Shown: piece by piece, positions 1 through 7,158 of the stretch | How the letters are laid out: every line of letters starts with the position of its first letter | Numbering within the stretch: the first letter of the stretch is position 1 | Assembly (NCBI GenBank): GCA_016462375.1 | Contig: JAEMTJ010000021.1 | Coordinates: 1 to 24,088 of the forward strand | DNA length: 24,088 nt | From: Rhodoluna sp. | Lineage (GTDB): Bacteria; Actinomycetota; Actinomycetes; Actinomycetales; Microbacteriaceae | Reading direction: 5' to 3' | Notes under the pieces: model-generated | What the model saw: only the letters and a program-made list of their open reading frames with translations | Databases searched by the model: none | What the model was told of the DNA's origin: nothing | Translations under genes and position numbers: made by a program

Positions 1-1057
1 ATGCCTCATCTAAAGCTTCAAGACTTCGGTCAGCAAGCTCATTAATCATTCGCTCAGTTTTATCCAGGGCACCTGATTCCTTGATCAATTGCTGCATGAA
101 TTCAATCTGCTGATTCTCTAATTCTCTGCTGGTAAGCAACTCCTCAAAGGCATCACTCATTGAAGTTGACCTAGCTGCAAGTGACTGCTTAGTCAGTGCG
201 ACCAAAACTGTTCTTTTCCCTTCACGTAAGTCATCTCCAGCTGGTTTGCCGGTGACACTTGGATCACCAAAAACACCGAGAATGTCATCTCTTAGTTGGA
301 ATGCGATACCTAACGGAATTCCAAAGGAAGTAAAGGAGTTCAGGGTTGCTTGATCAGCTCCCGCGAATGCTGCACCAATTCTTAGCGGAGCTTCGATGGA
401 GTATTTTGCGGTCTTGTAGAGAATGACTTTCTCAGCTCTGCCAACAGCCTCTGAGAGTGATCTGGTTGCCGCCGCATTTTCTTCAAGCACATCTAGATAC
501 TGACCAGCCATCACCTCAACTCGCATAAGGCTGAACTCATCGCGACAGGCACTCTCAATTTCTCGAGTAGGGGAGTGCAGCAGAGCGTTACCAAAGATTT
601 CGCTAGACCAGCCCAGCATCAGATCTCCAACTAAAACAGAGCCTGCAACGCCGAAACGTTCCGGACTCCCAGCCCAAGCTTTCTCAGCGTGGAGCGTTTC
701 AAAGCGTTTATGAATAGCAGGTGCGCCTCTGCGAGTGTCTGATTGGTCTAAGAGATCATCATGAACTAAAGCTGCCGCATGGAACATTTCAAGAGAAGCA
801 GCGATGCCAGCGATGGCAGCTTCAGATTCGGCAACCTCAGCTTGGCTCTGCTGGTGAAGTGAATGACTGAGCGCGCTGCGCCAAGCCCAATAGCAGAAGA
901 GGGCTCTAAATCGTTTTCCACCTTGCAAAAGGCTCTGGGTGAAATCCACAACGGGCACTAAATCAGCAGAAATAGCCTCAAAATCCGAACGCTGCTTATG
1001 GCAGAAAGAGTCAAGATTCTCTTGAACCTGGTTTAGAAGTAATTCTGAGGATTTCAC
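1..1057 (-). CDS. Polyprenyl diphosphate synthase, trans type (3' end just outside window)
   Basis: The enzyme condenses isopentenyl diphosphate with an allylic diphosphate to make linear prenyl diphosphates in the cytoplasm. Read on the minus strand from GTG at 1057, the frame is open to the window edge, giving 352 residues; family members are about 350-365, so only the extreme C-terminus is missing. Visible motifs are GGKRFR (residues 46-51), the first aspartate-rich motif DDLLD (100-104) followed by RRGAPAIHKRF, and the second aspartate motif in RDDILGVFGD (D257, D258), followed by GDDLREGKRT. These are the Mg-diphosphate binding sites of the family. The GTG has no clear Shine-Dalgarno, but a TAGGCT hexamer lies 6 nt upstream, so a leaderless transcript is plausible. 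It is divergent from the DUF3040 gene. Chain length (C20 or longer) and the product's fate are unknown. Family sure, exact start fairly sure. Confidence 0.93.
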   Translation of the reverse strand, partial: MKSSELLLNQVQENLDSFCHKQRSDFEAISADLVPVVDFTQSLLQGGKRFRALFCYWAWRSALSHSLHQQSQAEVAESEAAIAGIAASLEMFHAAALVHDDLLDQSDTRRGAPAIHKRFETLHAEKAWAGSPERFGVAGSVLVGDLMLGWSSEIFGNALLHSPTREIESACRDEFSLMRVEVMAGQYLDVLEENAAATRSLSEAVGRAEKVILYKTAKYSIEAPLRIGAAFAGADQATLNSFTSFGIPLGIAFQLRDDILGVFGDPSVTGKPAGDDLREGKRTVLVALTKQSLAARSTSMSDAFEELLTSRELENQQIEFMQQLIKESGALDKTERMINELADRSLEALDEA

Positions 1058-1115
1058 TGGAATAGCCTAACTTGGCAAAACCGTTTAGCATTAAAGCCTA
1101 GGTCTGGAGGATTCC
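1058..1115. promoter_or_regulatory. Divergent promoter region between prenyl synthase and DUF3040 gene
   Basis: This 58-nt gap separates two divergent genes and must hold the start signals of both. On the minus strand it reads CAAGTTAGGCTATT directly before the GTG of the prenyl synthase, with a TANNNT-type -10 (TAGGCT). The same 14 bases recur upstream of dnaE (20724-20737). On the plus strand there is a TTGGCA (1072-1077) but no convincing -10 at normal spacing. A strong GGAGG (1106-1110) sits 5 nt before the GTG at 1116. Exact transcription starts are inferred. Confidence 0.5.
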
Positions 1116-1487
1116 GTGGGTTTATCAGAACAAGAGCAAAAAGTACTCGAAGAGCTCGAGCGCCAGCTAACTGGTTCAAAAGAACCGAAGGCGAAAGTTT
1201 CCGCTAGTCCGGAAACTCCAACCAAGTACGCCAGGATGCTCGTCTTGGGTTCAACCCTGGTGATTATTGGCCTTGCTCTGATGATTTTTGCCACCAGTGC
1301 CCATGTGATCTGGTTTGGCGTTATCGCCTTTATGGCCATGCTAATTGGGCTCTATCTAGTGAGCCAAAACTGGTCATCCCGTGCAATTCGGGTAGCCAAG
1401 TCCGCTTCTGACAAATCGAAACAGACAAATAAGTCCTCTGGAAGCTTTTTTCAAGACCGTTGGGATCAGCGCAACGAAGGTAAATAA
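1116..1487 (+). CDS. DUF3040 family small membrane protein
   Basis: This 123-residue protein matches the actinobacterial DUF3040 family: an N-terminal segment MGLSEQEQKVLEELERQL, then a charged linker, then two hydrophobic helices (about residues 42-62 and 65-84), then a basic, Ser/Lys-rich C-terminal tail. The N-terminus is expected to be cytoplasmic and the protein to sit in the inner membrane. Its molecular role is not known. The start is GTG, chosen because GGAGG lies 5 nt upstream and the conserved N-terminal motif begins right there. In many actinobacteria a gene of this family lies just before mraZ, as here, but the intrinsic terminator at 1521-1550 suggests it is transcribed separately from the dcw operon. 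Confidence 0.88.
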   Translation: MGLSEQEQKVLEELERQLTGSKEPKAKVSASPETPTKYARMLVLGSTLVIIGLALMIFATSAHVIWFGVIAFMAMLIGLYLVSQNWSSRAIRVAKSASDKSKQTNKSSGSFFQDRWDQRNEGK

Positions 1488-1520
1488 GCCCCATCTTCAT
1501 CCCCTGAACAGCTGATATTT

Positions 1521-1550
1521 AGCCTCGGCAAGATGCCGAGGCTTTTTTCT
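1521..1550 (+). terminator. Intrinsic terminator after the DUF3040 gene
   Basis: There is a perfect 10-bp stem (AGCCTCGGCA at 1521-1530 paired with 1534-1543), a 3-nt AGA loop, and a run of six T before CT. It lies 33 nt after the DUF3040 stop and before the mraZ promoter, so it should insulate the dcw operon from upstream transcription. Confidence 0.93.
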
Positions 1551-1650
1551 GCCTGATTTTTCTGAAAAAAATAAAAAAACAGGATTTTCCCTCCACTTTT
1601 TGCCCCTTGTGAAATAAGCCCAAGACACGCCAAAATAGATTTCTACGCGC

Positions 1651-1690
1651 AAAATGTTGCAGTTTGTGGATGAAAGTGGTGTAATGTGGA
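1651..1690 (+). promoter_or_regulatory. mraZ promoter overlapped by MraZ-box direct repeats
   Basis: Four 10-bp direct repeats run in exact register: AAAATGTTGC, AGTTTGTGGA, TGAAAGTGGT and GTAATGTGGA. The core is a GTGG (GTTG in the first unit) every 10 bp at 1656, 1666, 1676 and 1686. MraZ is known to bind arrays of short GT/TGG-rich direct repeats at one-helical-turn spacing upstream of its own gene and to autoregulate. A possible promoter overlaps the array: TTGCAG (1657-1662), a 17-nt spacer, and TGTAAT (1680-1685), so MraZ binding would block polymerase. The repeats are seen directly; the binding is inferred from the family. Confidence 0.75.
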
Positions 1691-1728
1691 GAGAAGTAAT
1701 CAGAGTCCAATGAGGAAGGGAGACAGCG

Positions 1729-2160
1729 ATGTTTATCGGTACTAGCTATCCCAAATTGGACGAGAAGTTTCGACTAATCTTGCCTGCTAAATTTCGTGAC
1801 CGTCTGGCCGGCGGGATTGTCCTAGCTAAGAGCCAGGAACGCTGTTTGGCCATATACACCAAGGCTCAATACGAAGCGAACTTCGCTCAAATCACAAACG
1901 GAGTAACTATAGGAACTCCTGAATACCGGAACCTAAAGCGCTTCTTCTTTGGACCAACTGATGATCAGACTCCAGATGGCCAGGGCCGCATCTTGATTAC
2001 TCAGGATCTTCGTGAATGGGCCAACCTTGGAAGAGAACTTATCGTTACCGGTGTTGGCACTCACCTTGAAATTTGGAACCCAACCGACTATGCAGCCTTG
2101 ATGACCGCTAATTCCGATGCTTTTGCAAATTTCAGCGCGGGGGAGGTGAACCTCAATTAG
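1729..2160 (+). CDS. mraZ: Transcriptional regulator MraZ
   Basis: MraZ is a DNA-binding protein at the head of dcw clusters that controls its own operon. The 143-residue length is typical. Two SpoVT/AbrB-like half-sites are visible, each with the DxxxR signature: PKLDEKFRLILPAKFRD (residues 8-24) and DGQGRILITQDLREW (83-97). Family members form ring-shaped oligomers that read tandem repeats, and such repeats lie 39 bp upstream of this ATG. The start has a good ribosome site (AGGAAGGGAG, 1713-1722). It is the first gene of the operon. A 101-nt structured gap, not an overlap, separates it from rsmH, so the two genes may be regulated differently. Confidence 0.97.
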   Translation: MFIGTSYPKLDEKFRLILPAKFRDRLAGGIVLAKSQERCLAIYTKAQYEANFAQITNGVTIGTPEYRNLKRFFFGPTDDQTPDGQGRILITQDLREWANLGRELIVTGVGTHLEIWNPTDYAALMTANSDAFANFSAGEVNLN

Positions 2161-2161
2161 T

Positions 2162-2246
2162 TCCTAGTTTCTAATCTCCAGCTATTTGGCTTGTGGCTTT
2201 CTTCCCCGATGCCAGAACGCAAATGGATGGGGTTTAGGAACTAGGA
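2162..2246 (+). ncRNA. Structured leader between mraZ and rsmH, mraW-RNA-like
   Basis: The gap folds readily. Positions 2162-2174 can pair with 2234-2246 in a 13-bp helix (one G-U) that starts two bases after the mraZ stop. Inside it CCCC (2204-2207) pairs with GGGG (2229-2232), and CCA (2212-2214) with TGG (2224-2226), around a 9-nt loop. A conserved structured RNA called the mraW motif has been described in 5' leaders of rsmH/mraW operons in Actinobacteria. The CTTCCCCGATG...GATGGGG core and the location fit what I recall of it, but I could not run a covariance search. The 3' arm ends 15 nt before the rsmH ATG, so folding could affect rsmH translation. The pairing is seen; family membership is probable. 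Confidence 0.62.
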
Positions 2247-2261
2247 CAAAGAGAAATAAAG

Positions 2262-3221
2262 ATGACAGAGATTTCATCACTCCACAAGCCAGTTTTACTA
2301 GAGCGCTGCATCGAAGTTTTAGGTGAAGCGCTCAACAGCGATTCAGCAATTCTGGTTGATGGCACTTTGGGTCTCGGTGGGCACAGCGAAGCCTTCCTGC
2401 AACGCTTCCCAAAGCTCACGCTCGTTGGAATAGATCGCGACGAGAATGCTTTGAAGCTTGCCGGTGAGCGACTTGCCCCTTTTGCAGACAGAATTCACCT
2501 AGTTCAAGCGGTATACAGCGAGATTCCAGAAGTGCTAGAAGAACTTGGACTAAATCTTGCCGATGCCGTGCTATTAGACCTCGGTGTTTCATCAATGCAG
2601 CTAGATGAGCGTGACCGCGGATTTGCTTACTCATTCGATGCGCCACTGGATATGAGAATGGATAAAAGCGCCGATTTAACGGCTGCTGTTGTTTTAAATG
2701 AATACGCTGAAGCAGATCTTGCAGATATTTTCAAAAGCTTCGGTGAAGAGCGTTATGCCAAGTTGATTGCCAAGCAAATAGTCAAGGTTAGAAGCGCACA
2801 ACCATTTGCCATGAGCAAACAACTAACCGACATCATTGCCAAGATTGTTCCTTTTATCCCTGGCAAGAGTTCTGGTCACCCAGCGAAGCGTGTTTTTCAA
2901 GCACTGCGGATTGAGGTTAACAGCGAACTAGAAATTCTTGCAGAAACTATCCCAGCCGTAATTGAATCACTTCGCATCGGCGGACGAGTTGTAGTGCTTT
3001 CTTACCAGTCGCTTGAAGACCGCATCGTCAAGCAGGCACTGGTTGCCGCATCAACTTCTTCCGCACCTATCGAATTACCAATCGAACTTGAAGAACACGC
3101 TCCTGTTCTGCGTTTGGTAGTTCGTGGTGCAGAAAAAGCCTCGGAACAAGAAATTCAAGAGAACCCAAGATCGGCCTCCGTAAGACTACGCGCCGCTGAG
3201 AAAATAAGGAAAGCAGCATGA
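2262..3221 (+). CDS. rsmH: 16S rRNA (cytosine(1402)-N4)-methyltransferase RsmH (MraW)
   Basis: RsmH uses S-adenosylmethionine to methylate N4 of C1402 in the decoding centre of 16S rRNA. The 319-residue length is normal. It begins HKPVLLERCIEVL, then has the SAM-binding loop DGTLGLGGHS (residues 33-42) and GIDRDENAL (about 56-64). Further on come LLDLGVSSMQLDERDRGFAY and HPAKRVFQALRIEVNSEL, which are family signatures. The start ATG has only a weak ribosome site (AGAG, 2250-2253), downstream of the foldable leader. Its 3' end overlaps ftsL by 4 bp (ATGA), so the two are translationally coupled. Confidence 0.97.
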   Translation: MTEISSLHKPVLLERCIEVLGEALNSDSAILVDGTLGLGGHSEAFLQRFPKLTLVGIDRDENALKLAGERLAPFADRIHLVQAVYSEIPEVLEELGLNLADAVLLDLGVSSMQLDERDRGFAYSFDAPLDMRMDKSADLTAAVVLNEYAEADLADIFKSFGEERYAKLIAKQIVKVRSAQPFAMSKQLTDIIAKIVPFIPGKSSGHPAKRVFQALRIEVNSELEILAETIPAVIESLRIGGRVVVLSYQSLEDRIVKQALVAASTSSAPIELPIELEEHAPVLRLVVRGAEKASEQEIQENPRSASVRLRAAEKIRKAA

Positions 3222-3835
3222 GCGTCGTAAGAGCCATTCAGCCAATTCGTTCAATCGCCCCTAGAAGACACCTGCGTCCAGTGCCCGCGGCCACATCTGG
3301 CCGAGTTGCCACTGCTCCAATAACTTCCTCTAGAACCAGCGCATTCGCTCTTCTTCGCACGCTTAGCCCCAAGATTCTTGTTGGTGTGGTGCTAATCACT
3401 CTGCTGAACCTTTCTCTAAGCTCACTCTCAAACGCCTCAATCTACACAATCTCGCAGTTGAAAAAGGAAACCGCAACATTAGGAACCCAGGCTCAGATCA
3501 TCAACCAGCAGGTCGCTTCATTGCGTTCACCACAGAACCTAGCTAATAGCGCTCTGGCTCTAGGCATGGTTGTCAACTCAAACCCTATTTTCCTAAGCGT
3601 CAAGCAGTCAAAAATCTTTGGTAATTCATCGACAGCGTCAGTGGGCAATTCTCATCTTTCGAGTAACCTCATCGCGAACGCTGTATTAATCACGAAGAGC
3701 AACCCGAGCAAATTCGCGGCTTCCCAAAAAGCACAAATTGATGTTCCAACTGTTTCGAGTGTCAAGACCAAAAAAAGCTCAAATGTCCAAGTAGTTTTGC
3801 CAAGTGACGGCATTCCAGCCTCACCAACTCACTAA
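3218..3835 (+). CDS. ftsL: Cell division protein FtsL-like
   Basis: FtsL is a bitopic septal protein that, with FtsB and FtsQ, activates FtsW/FtsI. The primary sequence is poorly conserved, so the call rests on position between rsmH and ftsI and on topology. There is a basic N-terminal cytoplasmic tail of about 50 residues, one membrane helix (about 53-72), then an extracytoplasmic coiled-coil-like segment (about 74-105, with LKKETATLGTQAQIINQQV), then LRSPQNLANSALALGMV, typical of FtsL/DivIC-type proteins. The Ser/Lys-rich C-terminal tail of about 80 residues is probably disordered. It starts in a 4-bp overlap with rsmH and is followed 21 nt later by ftsI. Confidence 0.85.
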   Translation: MSVVRAIQPIRSIAPRRHLRPVPAATSGRVATAPITSSRTSAFALLRTLSPKILVGVVLITLLNLSLSSLSNASIYTISQLKKETATLGTQAQIINQQVASLRSPQNLANSALALGMVVNSNPIFLSVKQSKIFGNSSTASVGNSHLSSNLIANAVLITKSNPSKFAASQKAQIDVPTVSSVKTKKSSNVQVVLPSDGIPASPTH

Positions 3836-3856
3836 GAACTAGGTAGGGGCATAAAG

Positions 3857-5608
3857 GTGTTCAACGAAGGAACCTTTAAGCGTCATAGGAATCTCAACAT
3901 TGTTGTCCTCCTAGTGTTGCTAGCCTTTATTGCTCGCTTGACCTGGTTTCAAATATATGCAGCTCCCGGCTTCAGAGATGAAGCCAAACAAGCAATTGAA
4001 GTGACTAAGACTATTGAGGCTGTTCGAGGCGATATTGTCGATAGCCAAGGAAACATTCTTGCCACGACGATCTTTACCTGGGATGTAAACATCGATCCGG
4101 TGAACGTAGGTCCGGTAACCCTAGATATCGAAGGTAAGCAGACCGCCTTTAGCAAAGAAGAAATCACCACCTACCTTGCGACAATTCTTAATGTTGACCC
4201 CGCAAAAATTCTTGCAAAGATGACTGGTATTGGTCGTTACGCAAACCTCAAGAAGTCTGCAACTGCGACACAGTTCACTCAGCTAAAGAATTTAGAAATC
4301 CCTTGGCTCTACTTTGATAGAAAACAAACTCGGTATTACCCGCAGGGAGCGGTAGCTGGAAACCTCGTTGGCTTCATGAGTTCTGATGGATCTGCACTTG
4401 CAGGCATTGAAAGAACAATGAATAGTTGTCTTGCCGGCAACGCTGGCAAAGAAACTTATGAGCAGGGTGCAGACCTAATCAAGATTCCTTCTTCGATTCG
4501 AACCATAACTCCAGTGCGAGACGGTTCCGATGTTGTCCTGACTATCAACTCAGATTTGCAGTATGCAGCTCAGCAGGAAGTAGCCGCAACTGTCAAACGT
4601 CTAAATGCAGATTGGGCAAGTGCAATCGTGATTGAAGTTTCAACTGGAAAGATTTTGGCTGCTGCTGAAGCGCCAACGGTAGATCCGAACAAACCAGGGG
4701 CTGTCAGGTCACAGAATCGTGCAAGCAGAATATTTCAAACCGCCTTTGAACCCGGCTCTATTTTGAAACCAGTTGCAGCATCTACAGCGATTGATGTTGG
4801 TAAAGCAACACCGCTAACTCATGTAATTGCACCGCAGAGTCTTCGCATGCCGTGGGGTCAATACATCAACGATTCGGAACTGCATGCTCCAGAGAAATTA
4901 ACGCTCACCGGTGTCTTAACGCAGTCATCGAATACCGGCATAGTCCAAATCGGCGGCAAGGTTGACTCTGCAACTCGTTATGAATACATGAAGAAATTCG
5001 GTATGGGTGACAAGACTGGTGTCAACTTCGAAGGTGAATCATCTGGAGTTCTGAAAAATTACAAGAACTGGGACAAGATGACCGACAAAGTTGTTATGTT
5101 CGGTCAAGGTGTTTCCTTAACTCCTATTCAAACTGCAGACATCTTCCAAACCTTTGCCAACAAGGGTGTCCGAGTATCACCACTACTCATTTCAGGTTGC
5201 CAAGACAGAAATGGAAACCTAGATCCAACTGAAGTTGAGAGTCCAGTGCGAGTGCTGTCTGAAAGTACCGCAGCACAAACCATGGAAATGCTAGAAAAAG
5301 TTGTTGAGAAGGGCCCTATCGGAAGAACTGCAAGGATCTATGGTTACCGAGTGGCCGGTAAAACTGGAACAGCTCAGATTGCTGAAGGCAAAGGATATGG
5401 AAGGCTGCACGCCGTTTCATTTGTTGGGATTGCTCCAGCTGAAAACCCAAAGTATGTGGTGGCTGTTACCGCCTATAAATCTCGTAACATCAGTAACTCT
5501 TTGGGTGCTACTCCAGGGTTTGTCGCTGTCATGAAGCAAGTGCTTAAGACTTATGGCGTTCCACCGTCAACCACCAAATCTAAAAACATCCCGACGGGCT
5601 GGAGATAA
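3857..5608 (+). CDS. ftsI: Septal penicillin-binding protein 2 / FtsI transpeptidase
   Basis: This class B penicillin-binding protein crosslinks septal peptidoglycan as partner of FtsW. The 583 residues contain a short cytoplasmic tail, one membrane anchor (about 13-34), the class B dimerisation domain with RGDIVDSQGNILA (about 57-69), and a transpeptidase domain. The active-site motifs are all present: S301-I-L-K304 with the catalytic serine, S357-S-N359, and K502-T-G504. No PASTA domains follow; the protein ends soon after the transpeptidase fold. The start is GTG with AGGTAGGGG (3841-3849) upstream, and the motif FNEGTFKRHRN right after it is a normal cytoplasmic tail. Its stop codon overlaps the murE start by one base (TAATG). 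Confidence 0.96.
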   Translation: MFNEGTFKRHRNLNIVVLLVLLAFIARLTWFQIYAAPGFRDEAKQAIEVTKTIEAVRGDIVDSQGNILATTIFTWDVNIDPVNVGPVTLDIEGKQTAFSKEEITTYLATILNVDPAKILAKMTGIGRYANLKKSATATQFTQLKNLEIPWLYFDRKQTRYYPQGAVAGNLVGFMSSDGSALAGIERTMNSCLAGNAGKETYEQGADLIKIPSSIRTITPVRDGSDVVLTINSDLQYAAQQEVAATVKRLNADWASAIVIEVSTGKILAAAEAPTVDPNKPGAVRSQNRASRIFQTAFEPGSILKPVAASTAIDVGKATPLTHVIAPQSLRMPWGQYINDSELHAPEKLTLTGVLTQSSNTGIVQIGGKVDSATRYEYMKKFGMGDKTGVNFEGESSGVLKNYKNWDKMTDKVVMFGQGVSLTPIQTADIFQTFANKGVRVSPLLISGCQDRNGNLDPTEVESPVRVLSESTAAQTMEMLEKVVEKGPIGRTARIYGYRVAGKTGTAQIAEGKGYGRLHAVSFVGIAPAENPKYVVAVTAYKSRNISNSLGATPGFVAVMKQVLKTYGVPPSTTKSKNIPTGWR

Positions 5609-7158
5609 TGGAATCTAAACAATCCATTCCGCCAATCCTGAGACCGGATTTCGTTAATCCAATCGCGCTTGGGGATATTGCAGAACGCTTCGGTTTACAG
5701 CTTTCCAAAGAACAAGCTTCGCTAACTGTCTCGGGCATCAGCATGAATACCGGTGATCTTCGCTCTGGAGATTTATTTGTGGCAATGCCAGGTCAAAAGA
5801 ATCATGGTGCAAATTTTCTTGCTAAAGCTATTGAGCTTGGTGCGGTAGCGGTAGTAACTGACTCAGCGGGAATGAAAATTATTGGTGTGGCAGAGATACC
5901 TTGCATGGTTTTGGAACAACCAAGAAAGCATTTGGGTGAACTTGCTGCATTTGTCTATGGCAATACCGAAGGAAATGTTCCAACTCTCTTTGCGACAACC
6001 GGAACAAACGGAAAGACTTCAACCACCTACTTGCTAGAAGCAATTCTGAGACAGGTGGGCAGAACCACAGGTCTCACTTCCACTGCTGAACGTCACATCG
6101 CAGGTGAAGTAATTGTTAGCCGACTTACAACACCTGAATCTCCTGAGATGCAAGCTTTAGTGGCCAGAATGCGCGAACGAGGCGTCACTGATGTTGCCAT
6201 TGAAGTCTCTGCTCAAGCATTAACACAATTGCGCGTTGATGGTCTTCACTTCGATGTTGCAGGCTTTACGAACCTCAGCCACGATCACTTCGATGACTAC
6301 GGGGGTTTCGAGTCCTATCTAAAAGCCAAAGCTGAACTTTTCACTAAGAACAGAGCAAAGCAGGCTGTCGTTTGCTTGGATACAGCATTTGGAAATCAAA
6401 TCGTTCAACTCATTGAAGTTCCAGTAGCTACTATCGCAAGCAACGACTCAATCGCCGCTGATTGGCACGTTGGAGTCCTTGAAGAACTTCCCGGAGTTAC
6501 TAAATTTCAACTTATTGGACCTAATGATCAAGTTCTGCAAAGTTCGGTTCCTATCATTGGCGCGCACATGGCGGCTAACGCAGGGTTGGCAATAGTTATG
6601 GCCGTTACGGCCGGCTACGCCTTTACAGACATCAAGAGAGCAATCTCAAAAGGGATAGACGCATACTTACCAGGTAGGACTGAGTTGATATCGCCCGTTG
6701 GTGCCCCTGCCGTTTACGTTGACTTTGGACACAGCCCAGATGCTTTTCTAAACACGTTGGCTGCAGTTCGCAAAGTTACCTCTGGAAAAGTAGTGATGCT
6801 TTTTGGAGCAGACGGTGATCGCGACCCGTCAAAGCGAAAAGACATGGCAAGGGTGGCAGCTGCCGGCTGCGACATTTTGGTCGTAACGGACCATCATCCA
6901 AGATTTGAAGACCCAGCATCGATTAGAAAAACTTTGGTTGAAGCTGCAAGGGCGTTTAGACCAGAACTTGAGATTCTGGAAGTTTCACCGCCAGAAGCCG
7001 CCATACGCGCAGCTGTAAAACTGGTTGAACCTGGTGACTCAATTCTTTGGGCAGGCCCGGGCCATCAGGATTATCGCGATATCGAGGGCGTAAGAACCCC
7101 ATACTCAGCCAGGGCAGAAGCAAAGAAAGCCCTTACCGAAGCGGGGTATCCGTGCTGA
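5608..7158 (+). CDS. murE: UDP-MurNAc-tripeptide synthetase MurE (unusual specificity motif)
   Basis: This ATP-dependent ligase adds the third residue of the stem peptide to UDP-MurNAc-L-Ala-D-Glu. The 516 residues have the Mur ligase layout: an N-terminal UDP-binding domain (SGISMNTGDLRSGDLFVAMPG), the P-loop TGTNGKT at 131-137, the central ligase domain with NLSHDHFDDYG, and the C-terminal domain from about residue 360. The site that normally reads DNPR in diaminopimelate-adding enzymes reads D428-H-H-P-R432, followed by FEDP. The arginine and proline are kept but the asparagine is replaced by histidine. The amino acid added therefore cannot be assigned with confidence; meso-DAP, lysine, ornithine or another residue are all possible. 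It is coupled to ftsI (1-bp overlap) and to murF (7-bp overlap). Confidence 0.95.
   Translation: MESKQSIPPILRPDFVNPIALGDIAERFGLQLSKEQASLTVSGISMNTGDLRSGDLFVAMPGQKNHGANFLAKAIELGAVAVVTDSAGMKIIGVAEIPCMVLEQPRKHLGELAAFVYGNTEGNVPTLFATTGTNGKTSTTYLLEAILRQVGRTTGLTSTAERHIAGEVIVSRLTTPESPEMQALVARMRERGVTDVAIEVSAQALTQLRVDGLHFDVAGFTNLSHDHFDDYGGFESYLKAKAELFTKNRAKQAVVCLDTAFGNQIVQLIEVPVATIASNDSIAADWHVGVLEELPGVTKFQLIGPNDQVLQSSVPIIGAHMAANAGLAIVMAVTAGYAFTDIKRAISKGIDAYLPGRTELISPVGAPAVYVDFGHSPDAFLNTLAAVRKVTSGKVVMLFGADGDRDPSKRKDMARVAAAGCDILVVTDHHPRFEDPASIRKTLVEAARAFRPELEILEVSPPEAAIRAAVKLVEPGDSILWAGPGHQDYRDIEGVRTPYSARAEAKKALTEAGYPC

Noticed and set aside
1552..1593. AT-rich imperfect inverted repeat (CCTG plus T-run against A-run plus CAGG) after the terminator
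   Set aside because: Only four GC-containing pairs and a poly-A/T stem; it is too weak to call a second terminator.
7047..7151. 35-codon N-terminal extension of MurF
   Set aside because: It lies inside the conserved 3' end of murE and is Arg/Ser-rich without MurF similarity; the GTG at 7152 begins the normal MurF N-terminus.
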